Origin: Gorsachius magnificus
Lineage: Eukaryota > Chordata > Aves > Pelecaniformes > Ardeidae
Direction: 5' to 3'
Assembly: GCA_034008185.1 (NCBI GenBank)
Contig: CM067086.1
Location: 15,220,507-15,284,506 of the forward strand
DNA length: 64,000 nt
Shown in pieces: positions 24,948-37,169 of this stretch. Numbering within the stretch: position 1 is the first letter of the stretch; each line of letters opens with the position of its first letter. Made by a program: the position numbers and the translations under genes. Under the pieces are notes generated by a model. The model saw only the letters and a program-made list of their open reading frames with translations, was not told where the DNA came from and searched no databases.

Positions 24948-26933
24948 ATGGCTGAATATCTAGCAGCCAAGATTGCTGCAATAGGAAAATTTATTCAGAT
25001 CTTTGAGGAAGTGATCTACAGAGCACAAGAGCTCTCGATCCCTAGGTGTAAGAAATCGGGCAAAGAAGGGAAGAGACCTGTGTGGCTGAGACAAGAGATG
25101 CTTGTCAAACTATGCAGGAAGAGGGAACTTCACAGGCAGTGGAAGCAGGGACAGGCATCCTGGGAAGAGTATAGGAACGCGGTCCGGTTGTGTAGGAATG
25201 GGGTCAGGAAGGCCAAGGCGCAGCTGGAGCTAAACTTGGCTAGGGATGCAAAGAATAACAAGAAGGGTTTCTACAGGTATATCAGCCGGAAAAGGGTGGT
25301 TAAAGAGAGCATACCCCCACTGATGAGTGAGACCGGCAAGCTGGTAAAAGCAAGGAGAAGGCTGAGGTACTCAACACCTTTTTTGCCTCAGTCTTCACTG
25401 GCAACCTCTCTCCTCACCCCTCCCGAGTTGATGGATAGCATGAGGGGGACCGGGAGGGCAAAACCCCTCCTGCTGTAGGAGAAGATCAGGTTCGTGACCA
25501 CCTGAGGAACCCGAATGCACATAAGTCCATGGGACCAGATGAGATGCATCCCAGAGTCCTGAGGGAACTGGCCAATGTAGTCACCAAGCCAGTCTCCATG
25601 ATATTTGAAAAGTCGTAGCAGTCAGGTGAAGTCCCTGGTGACTGGAGGAAGGGAAACATTGTGCCCATTTTCAAAAAGGGTAGAAAGGAAGACTCTGGGA
25701 ACTACCGACCTGATCCTCCTAGAAGCTATGCTAAAGCACATGCAGGCCGGGGAGGTAATTCGAGATAGCCAGCATGGCTTCACCAAGGGCAAGTCCTGTC
25801 TGACAAACCTAATGACTTTCTATGATGGTGCGACAGCATCAGTGGACAAGGGAAAACCAACGGACGTCATCTATCTGGATTTCTGCAAAGCCTTTGACAC
25901 GGTCCCCCACAACATCCTTCTCTCTAAATTGGAGAGCTATGGATTTGATGGGTGGACTGTTCAGTGGATAAGGAACTGGCTGGATGGTCACATCCAGAGG
26001 GTAGTGGTTAATGGCTCGATGTCCAGATGGAGACCGGTGATGAGTGGTGTCCCTCAGGGGTCTGTACTGGGACCGGTGCTGTTTAATATATTCATCAATG
26101 ACTTAGCGAGATTGAGTGCACCCTCAGCAAGTTTGCGGACGACACCAAACTGAGTGGTGCGGTTGACACACCAGAAGGACGGGATGTCATCCAGAGAGAC
26201 CTGGACAGGCTGGAGAGGTGGGCCTCTGTGAACCTCATGAGGTTCAACAAGGCCAAGTGCAAGGTCCTGCACCTGGGTTGGGGTAACCCCCAATATCAAT
26301 ACAGGCTGGGAGAAGAAAGGATCGAGAGCAGCCCTGCTGAGAGGGACTTGGGGGTACTGATGGATGAAAAACTGGGCATGAGCCAGCAATGTGTGCTGGC
26401 GGCCCAGAAGGCTAACCGTGCCCTGGGCTGCGTCAAGAGAAGCGTGGCCAGCAGGTCGAGGGAGGTGATTCTGCCCCTCTACTCTGCTCTGGTGAGACCT
26501 CACCTGGAGTACTGCGTCCAGCTCTGGAGCCCTCAGCACAAGAAGGACATGGAACCGTTGGAGCGGGTCCAGAGGAGGGCTACAAAAATGATCCGAGGGC
26601 TGGAGCACCTCTCTTATGAAGACAGGCTGAGAGTTGGGGCTGTTCAGCCAGGAGAAGAGAAGGCTGCGGGGAGACCTGATTGCGGCCTTTCAGTACCTAA
26701 AGGGAACCTATAGAAAAGACAGGGAAAATCTTTTTAGTAGAGCCAGCTGTGACAGGACAAGGGGTAATGGTTTTAAACTAAACCACGGTAGGTTTAGACT
26801 AGATATAAGGAAGAAATTCTTTACAGTGAGGGTGGTGAAACACTGGAACGGGTTGCCCAGAGAGGTAGTGGAGGCCCCATCCCTGGAAACATTCAAGGCC
26901 AGGTTGGATGGGGCTCTGAGCAACCTGATCTAG
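24948..26933 (+). pseudogene. CR1 ORF2 (reverse transcriptase) remnant, frames broken
   Basis: This is the decayed ORF2 of the CR1 copy. The coding similarity runs in order but changes frame four times: 24948 to about 25350, then about 25358-25700, then about 25712-26105, then 26111-26632, and finally about 26634 to the natural stop at 26931-26933. An in-frame TAG at 25616-25618 replaces the Trp codon expected in the 'EKSWQSGE' region. Frame changes near 25350, 25700 and 26106 look like small deletions; the one near 26632 is a loss of two bases or so. RT motifs remain visible: '[13 protein letters not shown]' with the first catalytic Asp (about 25875-25910), '[11 protein letters not shown]' (26043-26075) and 'FADD' with the catalytic Asp pair (26132-26143). 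The last is in a different frame from the first two, so no active enzyme can be made. The closing block contains '[16 protein letters not shown]' and '[16 protein letters not shown]'. Confidence 0.95.
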
Positions 26934-26935
26934 TT

Positions 26936-27013
26936 AGCAGTGTCCCTGCTCACTGCAGGGGCGTTGGACTAGATGACCTCTAGGGGTCCCTTCCAACCCA
27001 AAACATTCTATGA
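26936..27013 (+). other. CR1 3' untranslated region and terminal octamer
   Basis: After the ORF2 stop comes a short region with an inverted pair ('ccctgctcactgcagggg'), which can fold into a small stem-loop, then the conserved 'ttggactagatgacct' block and one 'attctatg' octamer. In the CR1 family this region is the RNA part recognised by the element's own reverse transcriptase. Here only one clear octamer is present, while many copies carry two or more. Confidence 0.8.
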
Positions 27014-30000
27014 AAATAAAAAATATGCAGATGGGCTCTAATGCATTTTTTAAAATTCTGCATAAAAATCATAAAGAAAAGGGATTTTGTTTATAATTTA
27101 AAATATTTTCCATAACTTCTGACTACCTTCCTTTGCACAGCTTCCCTTGATGGGAAGTCTCCTTCCTTTAAAATTTATTTAACTTTCTCATCAAGGTCTC
27201 AGTAGCCATCACTCCCTCTCAGGAATTCCACGAGTAGCTCACAATAAAATCTCTAACCTCCTGAGAGAAACATCATGACGAGTTGTTCCTAAACCTTACT
27301 AGTTAGCTCATGCACTTTCTTTCCAAGGGTTAGCCTTTGCTGCCATTTGAGGTGGTTAATACACTGATATTCACCTTCATAGTCCTGCTTCATAGTTCAG
27401 TGTTTGTACTGTTTCATCAGCTATAACGTTGAATGGACTATGCAATGTCTGACAATAGACTTGCAAATCTTTGGGACATTTTGCCTATAGATTCTTTTCA
27501 CCTTGCTTTGTAGATGGTGGTCTGCATAAAGCCATAATATCAAAGCACTCTAGTGGGGTTGGGAGATATTTTATGGACTCATTACTGATACTCTTTTAGG
27601 TTTTGAAGGGGTATTATCAGACTAATACCTTTTTTGTTTTAGACAAATCACCAAAATGTCAGGAAGTCTGGAAGTATCTAGCTGTTCATTGAAAATTGTT
27701 ATTCTTGCATACCTGCACCAATTCCAAATGAGAATGCCATAAACTTTCCTAAATGAGGAATAATTTTTGAGCAAAAGTGAATTTTTTTCTAGAGTGCTAA
27801 GGTATCTTTTGGAATCACCAACCAGATACCTAGAGCAATAAACTTATGGGATATTTCAGTAAAAGTATAGCCTTCTGAAATTACTGCATTACTGTTCTAC
27901 ATTTATTCCTTTCCCTTTCTAGGGACACATGGTTTCCTACTTCATTGAATGCTTAATAACTTATATGCCATTGATTTCTGGAATTTTAAAATGGATGTCA
28001 AAAGAATGTGAAAAAAGGAAAGAATAAAAGCTGTTTGAGACTAAATCTGGAAACAAAAAGGTTAAGCGTGGAATGAAGTAAATACTGTTATGGATAGAAG
28101 CAGCTGATGTTTATGGAAATGATTATTGCTTATAGAAAATTATTTAGGTCTGATGCTTAGTGTGACTCACTAATTTGGGTGTTAAGCGTGTTTGAAAGAG
28201 GTGACACTTCTGATCTTTTAACTTTCGAGCTATTCCAGCAGGTCTTCAGACTGTGCCCTCTCTGGTCCTGAAGGTCACTACCTTCAGAGATGGTGAATAG
28301 CACAGCTGCATTATACTGGTGTTAAAATTATTTGTGGTAAAATAATTAATAGTATTATAATTAGTGTTCAGAAGTAACATCCAATTCCAGTATATACACA
28401 TTTTCTCTCAGCTGTGTTTCAGTCTTGCATACTCAGAAAAGCAGCACTACTTGTGTTTATCTGTAATCTTTGTCTAATGGTAACTAAGTTAAAAGCACTG
28501 AGTAGAGACCTTATTCGCTTAAGTTTTTTGTAAAACTTCCAGAGACTTCACTAGGATCAGATATTCATCCTTTTATTTTGTTTAAATTAAGTATGACTAA
28601 ACCAATGCCTCATCACATACCATGAAACATAGATTTAATTCTGATACTGCTTGCTTAGTCCTGAAGTAAATTTATGTCTGCCAGTGTTCCTGGTTGGACC
28701 TCATACACTACCTCATCTGATCTTCTTAGTTTTATATCTAACTCCAATGTTAGGGAGTAAGTGCATCATTAGAAGAGTCTGGAAAAGTACTAATTCACTG
28801 TCATATTGAAATAATTTGTGCTTATGTTCAATTGCGTTGGCCATATTCTGACAGATTGGGTTTTAAAAGCAAATATTTAATGCTATATAGTACGCATTCT
28901 GCTTTGGAGTCTTTACTTTGATGGCATGTTTTGAAAAAGTTTTGCAGTATTACTTTTTAGGATAATCAGTGAGAGTAGGTTAATATGCATATTAACCATG
29001 TTCAGTGAATCCCCATCAACCTTATTTTGTGAAGTCTGGTATCCCTTTAGATAAATGGGTTGCTTATCATATACTTAAGTACGGACAGGGTTTCAGCTCA
29101 GTTTCTCAAGTCCCCGCAGAGCATTGAACCCACGTATGTATCTTTTCACATCTTCTTACGTTGCTTCTCTCTCTTCCCATTTGCCATTGGTACAAGCTTC
29201 TGCATACCATTTTCCACGTCTGTGATAAAGAGAAAGTACATGTGAGACTTACAGACAATTCTAAATTACTTTGGAAGAATCACGTGGTAGGTTTTCATTC
29301 AAGAGATTACTTAAATGGGTTTTGTTAACCATGTAGATAGTCCTCTAGATCTAAATAGAACTCTTGTTGTGCTTTTATTTATACTTTTATTTGTGTATTT
29401 TGCTGAACTGAGACTGTACAGTCTTGTAAATATCACAGCAGCTTTGGAACTTCGTTGAGGTTTAAGTAACTAAATTTTAATGGGTTTGACAACTAATTCA
29501 GGAAAGGCATTTTATGCTAAGTATGCGGAATGGAAGTTGGTGCAAGGCTATCCCCTGAAGAAGTAAGCATACTATACAGAAGCTCTCAGGATTGCTTATG
29601 TGAGAATGAATAAAATTACTGACTAGATGATAAGATTATATGATGAAATCGTGGAAGTCAGAAGACTTGTATTTTAACATGATTCTTTAAAAAGTAGTGC
29701 CTTTCACAAAATTAAACATGTTTTTGCTTAACCATGTGCTTAAATCATTCATAAAATACACTCACTTTAGCAGAGGCAAAGTACAGTCTGTTGCATGTTT
29801 ACCTATTTCTTTATCTTTGAAGATGGATTTAACTGTACGATACGTTCCTTCTGTATTTATCCAGAAGTCTCCAGTTATAAAAGAACTCGCATATGAAAGT
29901 TTCTTAACTAAGGTCTTAGTACAGACTCTCTTCTCACAGCTGAGTGAACAGCTATTGAGACTAAATATTTGTCATGTCTGAATGGAAAGTTTGTCCCTAT

Positions 30001-30260
30001 TCTCAATAAAATATGTAAAGTGTAATTCATCCAATGGTATTTTCTCTGACAGAACCTGTAGTTCTTTGTTAGTATGTACCTAGGAAATCCACCATTTAAA
30101 TCTATATGGCAAATAATAATCTTTATACCATAGATTGACTAGATGGGAAAATTATATATATATTTTATTTGCATTGTTCACAAATGTGCTTTATATGTGG
30201 GGTGGTTTTTTGTATTTTCTTGTATGTTACTAGTAAAAACAGATTTCAGTGTTTTTTTTG

Positions 30261-30307
30261 CTTTTTCTCCCCTTCCCCTTCTCTTTCCCCTTCCCCTTTC
30301 CCTTCCT
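30261..30307. repeat. 47-bp pure pyrimidine tract
   Basis: Every base from 30261 to 30307 is C or T, arranged as repeats of 'ccccttc' and 'tttcccc'. Such homopurine-homopyrimidine tracts with near mirror symmetry can form triplex (H-DNA) structures. It is probably a degenerate (CCCCTT)n low-complexity repeat. Confidence 0.85.
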
Positions 30308-31172
30308 GTTTCCTTATGCAATATGAAGTAAAAGCCTGAAGTGCTAGTTAATGCTATTTTATTTTGTCATATAAGAAAGGCCCATGTATGCATTACACAA
30401 AAATATCTGCAAAGTACATGCATCTCAGTAATGCCTGAAGCCAAAATAGTCATTCCTTATTTGTCACACATATTGACATTAGGTCCCTTTGAGAGAATGC
30501 TTTCAACCTTTACAGTGATTTGAAATCTAAGAACAGCAAGAAAAAGATCTTGTTGAGACCATCGCCAGAGATCAATTTTATCTGTCTTTTCATTTGACCT
30601 TTCTTCATTATTAAACAGCTACACTGAGCATTTTTATTTGTTAGAAGTTGTTCTTTGAGTAGTGGCAATGAGAAGGTTATAATAAAATTGCTTATGAGAG
30701 TATTGCTTATATTTTATGAATCTTACCATTTGTAATATAGTAGGTATATGTAAGCTCCTCAACAGGAAACTGTATACAGAAACAACATGGATCTCGCAAT
30801 TTTATCAGGACAATGCAAGTAGATTTCAGCAAGGTTGGTTCCAACTCATCTGTGATAAATGAGAAGATAAGGCAATCAGTGCACACCATGACACTCTGTG
30901 CAGCTAGTTAGGCACACTTCAGAACTATTCAGGTGTGCTTACGCAGCTTATGAGTCTTTCATGGGGGGTGTCTCAATATAAATACGTCCTTCATGGTGGT
31001 CACTAGAAGTGCAGGAGTTGCTTTTCCAAGACTTAACCCAGGTCAGATATAAATAATAGATATTAAGAGTTAGTTCTGATGCTGCAGCTATGTTAGAGGC
31101 TGCATGTTTCCGTTGGGTCAAAAGAATGCATTTTCTTTTTTTTTTTTCCTTTTTCTTCTTTTCTTTGCATAG

Positions 31173-31336
31173 CTCCTCTGCTTGACAGATGCCTGCAAAA
31201 TTCCATCACACCTTTGTGTGGACCTGTTTGGGTCTTTAAGAGAGAAGGTTTCAGCCTCTCAGGAGCAAAGATCTATATCCAAGGAGTTCTGTTGGCCCTG
31301 CACTAACGACTAAAGTCTGCAAACTGTTGCAAACAG
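31173..31336 (+). other. Best exon-like cassette in the window (164 bp)
   Basis: A pyrimidine tract of over 35 bases ending in 'ctttgcatag' precedes this segment, and 'aacag|gtgagttg', a full consensus donor, follows it. The segment is less AT-rich than its flanks. Two frames are open for most of it: frame 1 for 45 codons and frame 3 for about 43 codons, but both hit a stop shortly before the donor. It therefore cannot be an ordinary internal coding exon. It could be an exon of a long non-coding RNA or a 5' untranslated exon of a gene outside the window. No neighbouring coding exon was found, and a decoy remains possible. Confidence 0.33.
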
Positions 31337-32149
31337 GTGAGTTGTCCCACTCTTTAAAAGTCTGCTTTTTTGTTTTCATTTTCAAATGTACTTATTGTAT
31401 AAAACCAACGATTGGCACAGTGTCATAAAGAAGTGTGACATGTATTGCATAAGCTGCAGCGTCTGTTAGGAAAATGAAATGCTTTTCCTATAATTGCAAA
31501 GCCAACAATACAGGAGTTAATTGTGTCTCTCGTTTGGTGTGGGATGTCATATGTCTCATCTTTTCTTGCTGCATACTGTGCCTAGCTGTGATGTTCCTTA
31601 TGCGGAAACTCTCTAAAGCAATCATTTTTCATTGCTTGTTCTGCACATGCAGTTTTTAATGGTTTTCTAGATCTTCCCATAAAGCTAATTTAAATAATTA
31701 TTTAGTTGAAACATTTTTTTAATAAATAAATAAAACACTTCTAAGTATAACTAGTGTTGCATTATGAAAAATTAAATAAATGTATAATATTTTAAACCCA
31801 TAATATTTAAATTACTATACATGTGCCATTAAATAAATATATCAGACATGCATTTTAAATTGAAAAAATAGTAGAAAACAGATACTGAATATACTCTGAC
31901 AGTTTGGGAGCAATAGGATTATTTATTTTTTATTAATCAGGTGTTTTATTTTAGGAAATATAGGTAAGAAAACACTGATCTTGTTCAGCATAGTTACTTA
32001 AATTCATTTATACAAATGTACATATTTTTAAGGACTAAAAAAAATAGATTTTCCAGGAAAATATTAATAGAAATTAAACAACCAGCTAGAAAGCTCAGTT
32101 TTAAAAATGCTCTCAGGCCCCAGAGTTAAGAATGACTGCATCAGATAGA

Positions 32150-32400
32150 TAAGCTACCAGTCTATGTAGGAAGGGGGAGGAGAGGCGCAAGCAGAGTGTC
32201 AGTCACACTGTTTATACAGCACCTCCTGCTGTCAGATCCATAAAGAGAAATGAGAATTGACTTTGGAAGAGACTATTCCTGTCTAGAGCTAATAGTGGTC
32301 AGCAAGAAGAAATCAAACAAAAACAAAAACAAAACTAAGAGAGGATGTGTGAGAGAGAAAGAAACAAGCAGAAGAGAAAAAAAGAAAAGCTTGTTTCAAG
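32150..32400 (+). promoter_or_regulatory. Possible regulatory patch: TATA-like site and GA-rich leader
   Basis: Within very AT-rich flanks this patch is GC-richer at first ('gaagggggaggagaggcgc'), then has 'tttataca' (32211-32218), then a perfect 6-bp inverted pair 'acagca'/'tgctgt' (32216-32232) and a roughly 130-bp purine-rich stretch with few T. The order resembles a tissue-specific promoter with a purine-rich leader, or a conserved non-coding element. There is no CpG island and no downstream coding exon. The reading is speculative. Confidence 0.2.
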
Positions 32401-35400
32401 ATGTTTCTGCGTCAGTATAGTGATATATTAAAAAGTGAGAAATATCTTTACACTTTTTGTTGATAATGCTTCACTTTTAAGAGAATGCTGCATGGCACTA
32501 AAGCTACAGAAATGAAAATGTTACTTTCCAGTGCCTGAACATATATTTTTTTCTAAAAGAGTAAATATTATATAACATGCATCCAAGTATATAGCAAGTA
32601 TAATGGTAATCAGTAGAACAAAACACAATGGAGTTTCTAAATAAAAATTCATATGCAAGTAATTTATTGACTACTTTTTGTTCTTCTCTGTAAAGAACAT
32701 ATAAAGACATTTCAGTAAATTAACTTATGTTAATCATTCCTCTGGTGATTATCCAGCAGTCTTCAGATGGAAATTGTAAATGACAAGAAAAATATAATAA
32801 TTTTAGTAGATTTGAAATATCTTCTGAAGACAAATGGCTCTTTATAATGAAAGGCTTGCATATAGACATATGTTCAGTATAACCATGTTGAACATTTTTA
32901 ACTTTTAAGAGTCCAGATTATGAGTACAAATGTCAATACAGCTACGACAGTTAATTGCCTACAAAAATATAATGATTAAAGTATTTTAATAAACACTTCA
33001 AACTGGTTTAAGTGCTTAAATGAAAATTTTACAGCACAAGGATGTTAAACGTTTTATGCAGTTAATGTGCTGAAAGCTTGTGTTATTTTGAATTATATTA
33101 CTTCAAAGATAAGATACAACATATAATTCTGCTTAATGTGCCTCTGTTATTTTTTCCAACTGTTTTGAACTGGAGTTGTGTTAGTATTGAGCATAAATGA
33201 AATCATAACAACTGTAGGTTGTGTTATACTGTAGGTATAACACTGCTTCTTACTATAATCTTACTATACTTTGTTTATGTTGACCTTTTTTTCTAAATAA
33301 GTAAATAAAGTTAGAGCACATTGTGATATGATACAGATATAAGATTAGGATGCATGCTAATAAAGAACCAGGACACTCAATCCAAATACTATCACTTTGT
33401 CCTGTTGTGCTAAGGCCTGACAACATAATGCTATGATGACTGCATGCAATATTCATACCGAGCTAACATCTAGCCATTACTTGACAACATTAAATATATT
33501 TTCACAATTTCTATTTACCTCAGTGTTATTTTGGCATTTGAATTATTAGCACGTACTTTGTCTTTTCATTTAAATAAAAAGAGAATGGAAGTTAAAAATA
33601 AAAAGGGGAAATTCTTTGATTCGGTGTTACTCTGCTAAGATGCTATAGTCCGTCCATTGAAATCAAATAGCACATACAACTAATCATATGCTAATACATG
33701 TACTTCTATTAAAATCCACCTGGACTTCAGTTTAAAATGCATGTATTGAATTAAAACAATACATAGTTTCTGGTCCACACTGTGCACTGGTTGCACAGTG
33801 TCGTCTTTATAATCACTCTGTTGCTTCTTGCCCCAGAGGAAGAAAACAGTGAGGAGCTACCATCTCTTTGCTGTAGGCTGTCTCTTTTAAAAAGGATAAT
33901 CAATATTCTTCAAATAGTATTCCTTGAGAATATTATAGGTGATGTAAAACAGGTAAAACTGAGAGAGTACTTGAACAGTTAGGGAAATGGTTTGAGCTTT
34001 TCTCTAAATAAAGGAGAAAGGAAGAAAATATATACGTATAAACACTATACTGCAAAAGCCTTCTATTTTTTTCCTTTAAACTCTTTATAATTGCAGTTAC
34101 ATATCTGTATAATGAGATGTAAGCTTCACCAAAATCTTGACAAAGCTTATATTGACATTTTAATGCCACTAATTCTGTGACTGTAAAATACTTTTTTAGC
34201 AAAAGAGTAAAATTTAAATAACAGCCCTGTTAGAATTATTCTGCTATTAATATTTCAGTTGTTAACCTTTTGCCTTGCTATTTTAAACACGTTGTTTTGG
34301 TATCTGCTGGAATTTTTGAGATTCCCAAATATATCTGAAGGTTAAAATCAGTTAATTTTAGATATAACGTGCACAGTTGGGTGAATGCATGTAAGATATT
34401 TTTAAATCTTTTTGTCAAGCTACAATAGTTTCTTTTGAAAATGTTTTTAGAAACAAAGCATTGCAAAAATGAAATTGCTTTTAAATGAGATGTGATACAC
34501 AACAGTAGAAATAACATTATATCTGAGAGTATGGGATATAGTTAACACTTTCAGAGATGGGGGATGTCCATCTCATTAGCATTCTTCATCTGTAGTGGTG
34601 CTGTTGGTGGGGGTGTTGCAGTAGGAATGCCATTGTGCTGGGTTCCAGTGTTTGGGGACAAACACTGCTGTGGAGGGAACGTGTGAAAAGGCCATAGTCC
34701 TGACAGTGAATGAGGAAGGCTGTGCTTTCTGTATGCTTCAAGCAGGGAAGCTGTCATTCACAGGCCTAGCACAGCTAAACAGAGGCCAAAAGAGAAGACT
34801 CAAATACCTTTTAAAATGATATTAATGATTTTTAAACATTTTATTTATTTAGAATTACACTGTATTCAAGCTGTTGATCTGTCCTTTACTAAATAATATA
34901 AAATGTACATGAACAGGTAACTAGAAGAATTATCTCGTCATTGCCACAGTAAAGATTTACTATGGAAAATGTATATGCATAAATATTTGAGACTCACAAA
35001 TTGCTTTAAGTATATTTAAATGGTTTTGAGCATGTGTTAATTAAAAAGGTTTAGCAAAATTTTATTGTGAAAGTTAACAAACATAGCCAGTCCTAGGGTT
35101 CTGTTCTGTGTGCTTTTATTTTTACTGGAAGTGTGTTATATGTGGGGATGAGAGGACTGAGCTGGGATGAGAAGTGACAGGAAATTGTGCTGAATGTTCA
35201 TTAGCTTGATCTAGCAGAACTTACAGTAATATTAATTAATCATTTGAACCACAGTAAATTACATTACATTAAAGTAATGGAGCTAGTATGCAAAATACCC
35301 ACAAGAAAACAAGGAAGAATAAAATTATGGACTGATTCTACTATTTGCCATTTCAGCTACGGGAACACTAGCTTAAACATAATATTTCAAAACTCTATAT

Positions 35401-37152
35401 CCAACAGCTTTGCTGTTATTATTCTAAGCTACATTCATAAACATAATAATTCATAAGGTTCTTCCTTTTGTTATGCAGACCCATAAAAGTATTATTGGGT
35501 TTTAAAAAATTGAAATATTGCAAATACCAGAGCAATGAAAAAAAAATACTGTAATTCTTCCATTTTCTTGAAGCTGCTGACTCAAGTACTGGAGGTTGAA
35601 TACATCTGTGATGCACAAACAAAAGCTTTTTGCCATAACTTTTCTTTTTTGTACTTTATAAGAAACATATCTGTCATCACTATTCAATTGGTTTTCACAG
35701 ATTTCAGTAATTACATTGTGTAGTAGAGATTTCTAATGACTCTTGGGGTCTTTTTTTCCCCTTACAGATAAAATATAAACTAGCTGTTAGGTATAATCTT
35801 TTTGCAGGGGCTTTGGCTGGGAGAAACTAACAAAATGCTACACTTTTATCGAGTATTTTTTTTAATATGCTTTTCTTATCACTTTCACATCCATCCTAGT
35901 TCATAGAGTTATCAGAAAATTGTACAAGAGAATACTTACCCTGTTTATAATGCTGTTTTCAGAAAATTAGATTATATTGTGGTAAAGTGAACATAATAAT
36001 TATTAGATATTATTTGAAGAAAAGGAAGAAATTCACTGAGATGCTTAAGCTGATTTCCAGTTCAATCCAATCTTGTATTTGGGTTTTTGTTTTTTAAGTG
36101 TATTCTTAAAATAACTTCAGTATCACAGCGCCTGTTTGGTAATGCCTCTTATTTAGACTTAAATAGTTGTTTCCTCTTCCTTCCAGCTTCTGCTTTTCTA
36201 ATTTTATATGACATGGACTCACACTATTGAGGAGGTGTTAAGTATCTTTATTTCCTTCGTTATAGGTCACACAAAAATAGATTTTTTGTATGTTTGACCT
36301 GTGTAGAGACCACTCAAGAAATAATCACGTAAGTGAACTTTGTGTAGAGCAAGATTCCATATGAAAACTGTAATATTTCAGCATAGCTTCTTATTAAAAG
36401 AATATAAAACTAGTGTTTCAGTAATTTTGAAATTGAAAGAGAAAACTGCCCTCTTGATAGTTCAGATAAGTGATTCTTAGAACGTCGTATTGTTTATAGA
36501 TTTGAGTGATGGTTGAAATTTTTTCCCACAACTGAGCTACATTCTAGTTACCAGAAGTATTTTAAGAACCTTAAACTTGTGTCTTTTTCTAAGTGTCATG
36601 CCTTGAGCAGGCCTAACATCAGTTAAATGAAGTGAAAATTGCATTCTTGTCTTGATAGAGATGAAAATGGATTTCTGGTCATGAAATAGATGTAGTTGTC
36701 ACTTTTTTAAAAAGGTGTCAGCAGTTTGCTTCAGCAAGTAAGGTGCCAATTCAGTATGACAGTAAACTTGTGATCTGAGCAATCAATAAAATGCTTCAAT
36801 AACTTCTGCTTCATTACACTTATAATAAGAGGCAATAGATCTGTGGCACATAAAATGTTGATAAAGAGGATATGTAGGGACTTAGTGTGACATTTTGTTT
36901 TAGTAATACAGTAAGTGCAATGTTGCCATCTAGAGTTTGTGCATAGGTAATTATTCTGAAAGCAAAAGCTGTAGTGGAAAAATAAACATTGATACTTCAA
37001 AGCCCTGTTTATTTCCATCACTTAGTGGCGTTTATGCCTATCTATATGGAATAGTTCATTTGCCTTGTCACAAAATTGTTTAGGTCTGGAACAGTAAGAC
37101 ATTTTTCAGTATTTTTCTGCTTTTTCATTTGGTAATGTGTAAAAACATGATT

Positions 37153-37169
37153 CCCCCCCCTCCCCCCCC
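37153..37169. repeat. C8-T-C8 run
   Basis: Two eight-base C runs are separated by one T. It is the most GC-skewed spot in this AT-rich stretch. The minus strand (G8-A-G8) could form a G-quadruplex, and the run is likely to be a sequencing or length-variation hot spot. Confidence 0.85.

Larger units (their letters stand above)
24948..27013 (+). mobile_element. CR1 LINE retrotransposon, 5'-truncated, about 2.07 kb
   Basis: CR1 elements are autonomous non-LTR retrotransposons. Full-length copies are about 4.5 kb and encode an ORF2 protein with endonuclease and reverse-transcriptase domains. This copy lacks the 5' region and the endonuclease domain. It starts in the linker before the RT domain, runs through the whole RT and C-terminal part, and ends in the 3' untranslated region with 'ggactagatgacctctaggg', 'cccttccaaccca' and the octamer 'attctatg'. 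The 3' end is firm to within a few bases. The 5' edge is uncertain by about 50 bp, since clear protein similarity begins near 24995. CR1 lacks a poly(A) tail, as seen here. Confidence 0.96.

Noticed and set aside
26054..26608. 184-codon minus-strand frame as a gene
   Set aside because: It lies wholly antisense to CR1 reverse-transcriptase sequence and is an artefact of CR1 codon composition.
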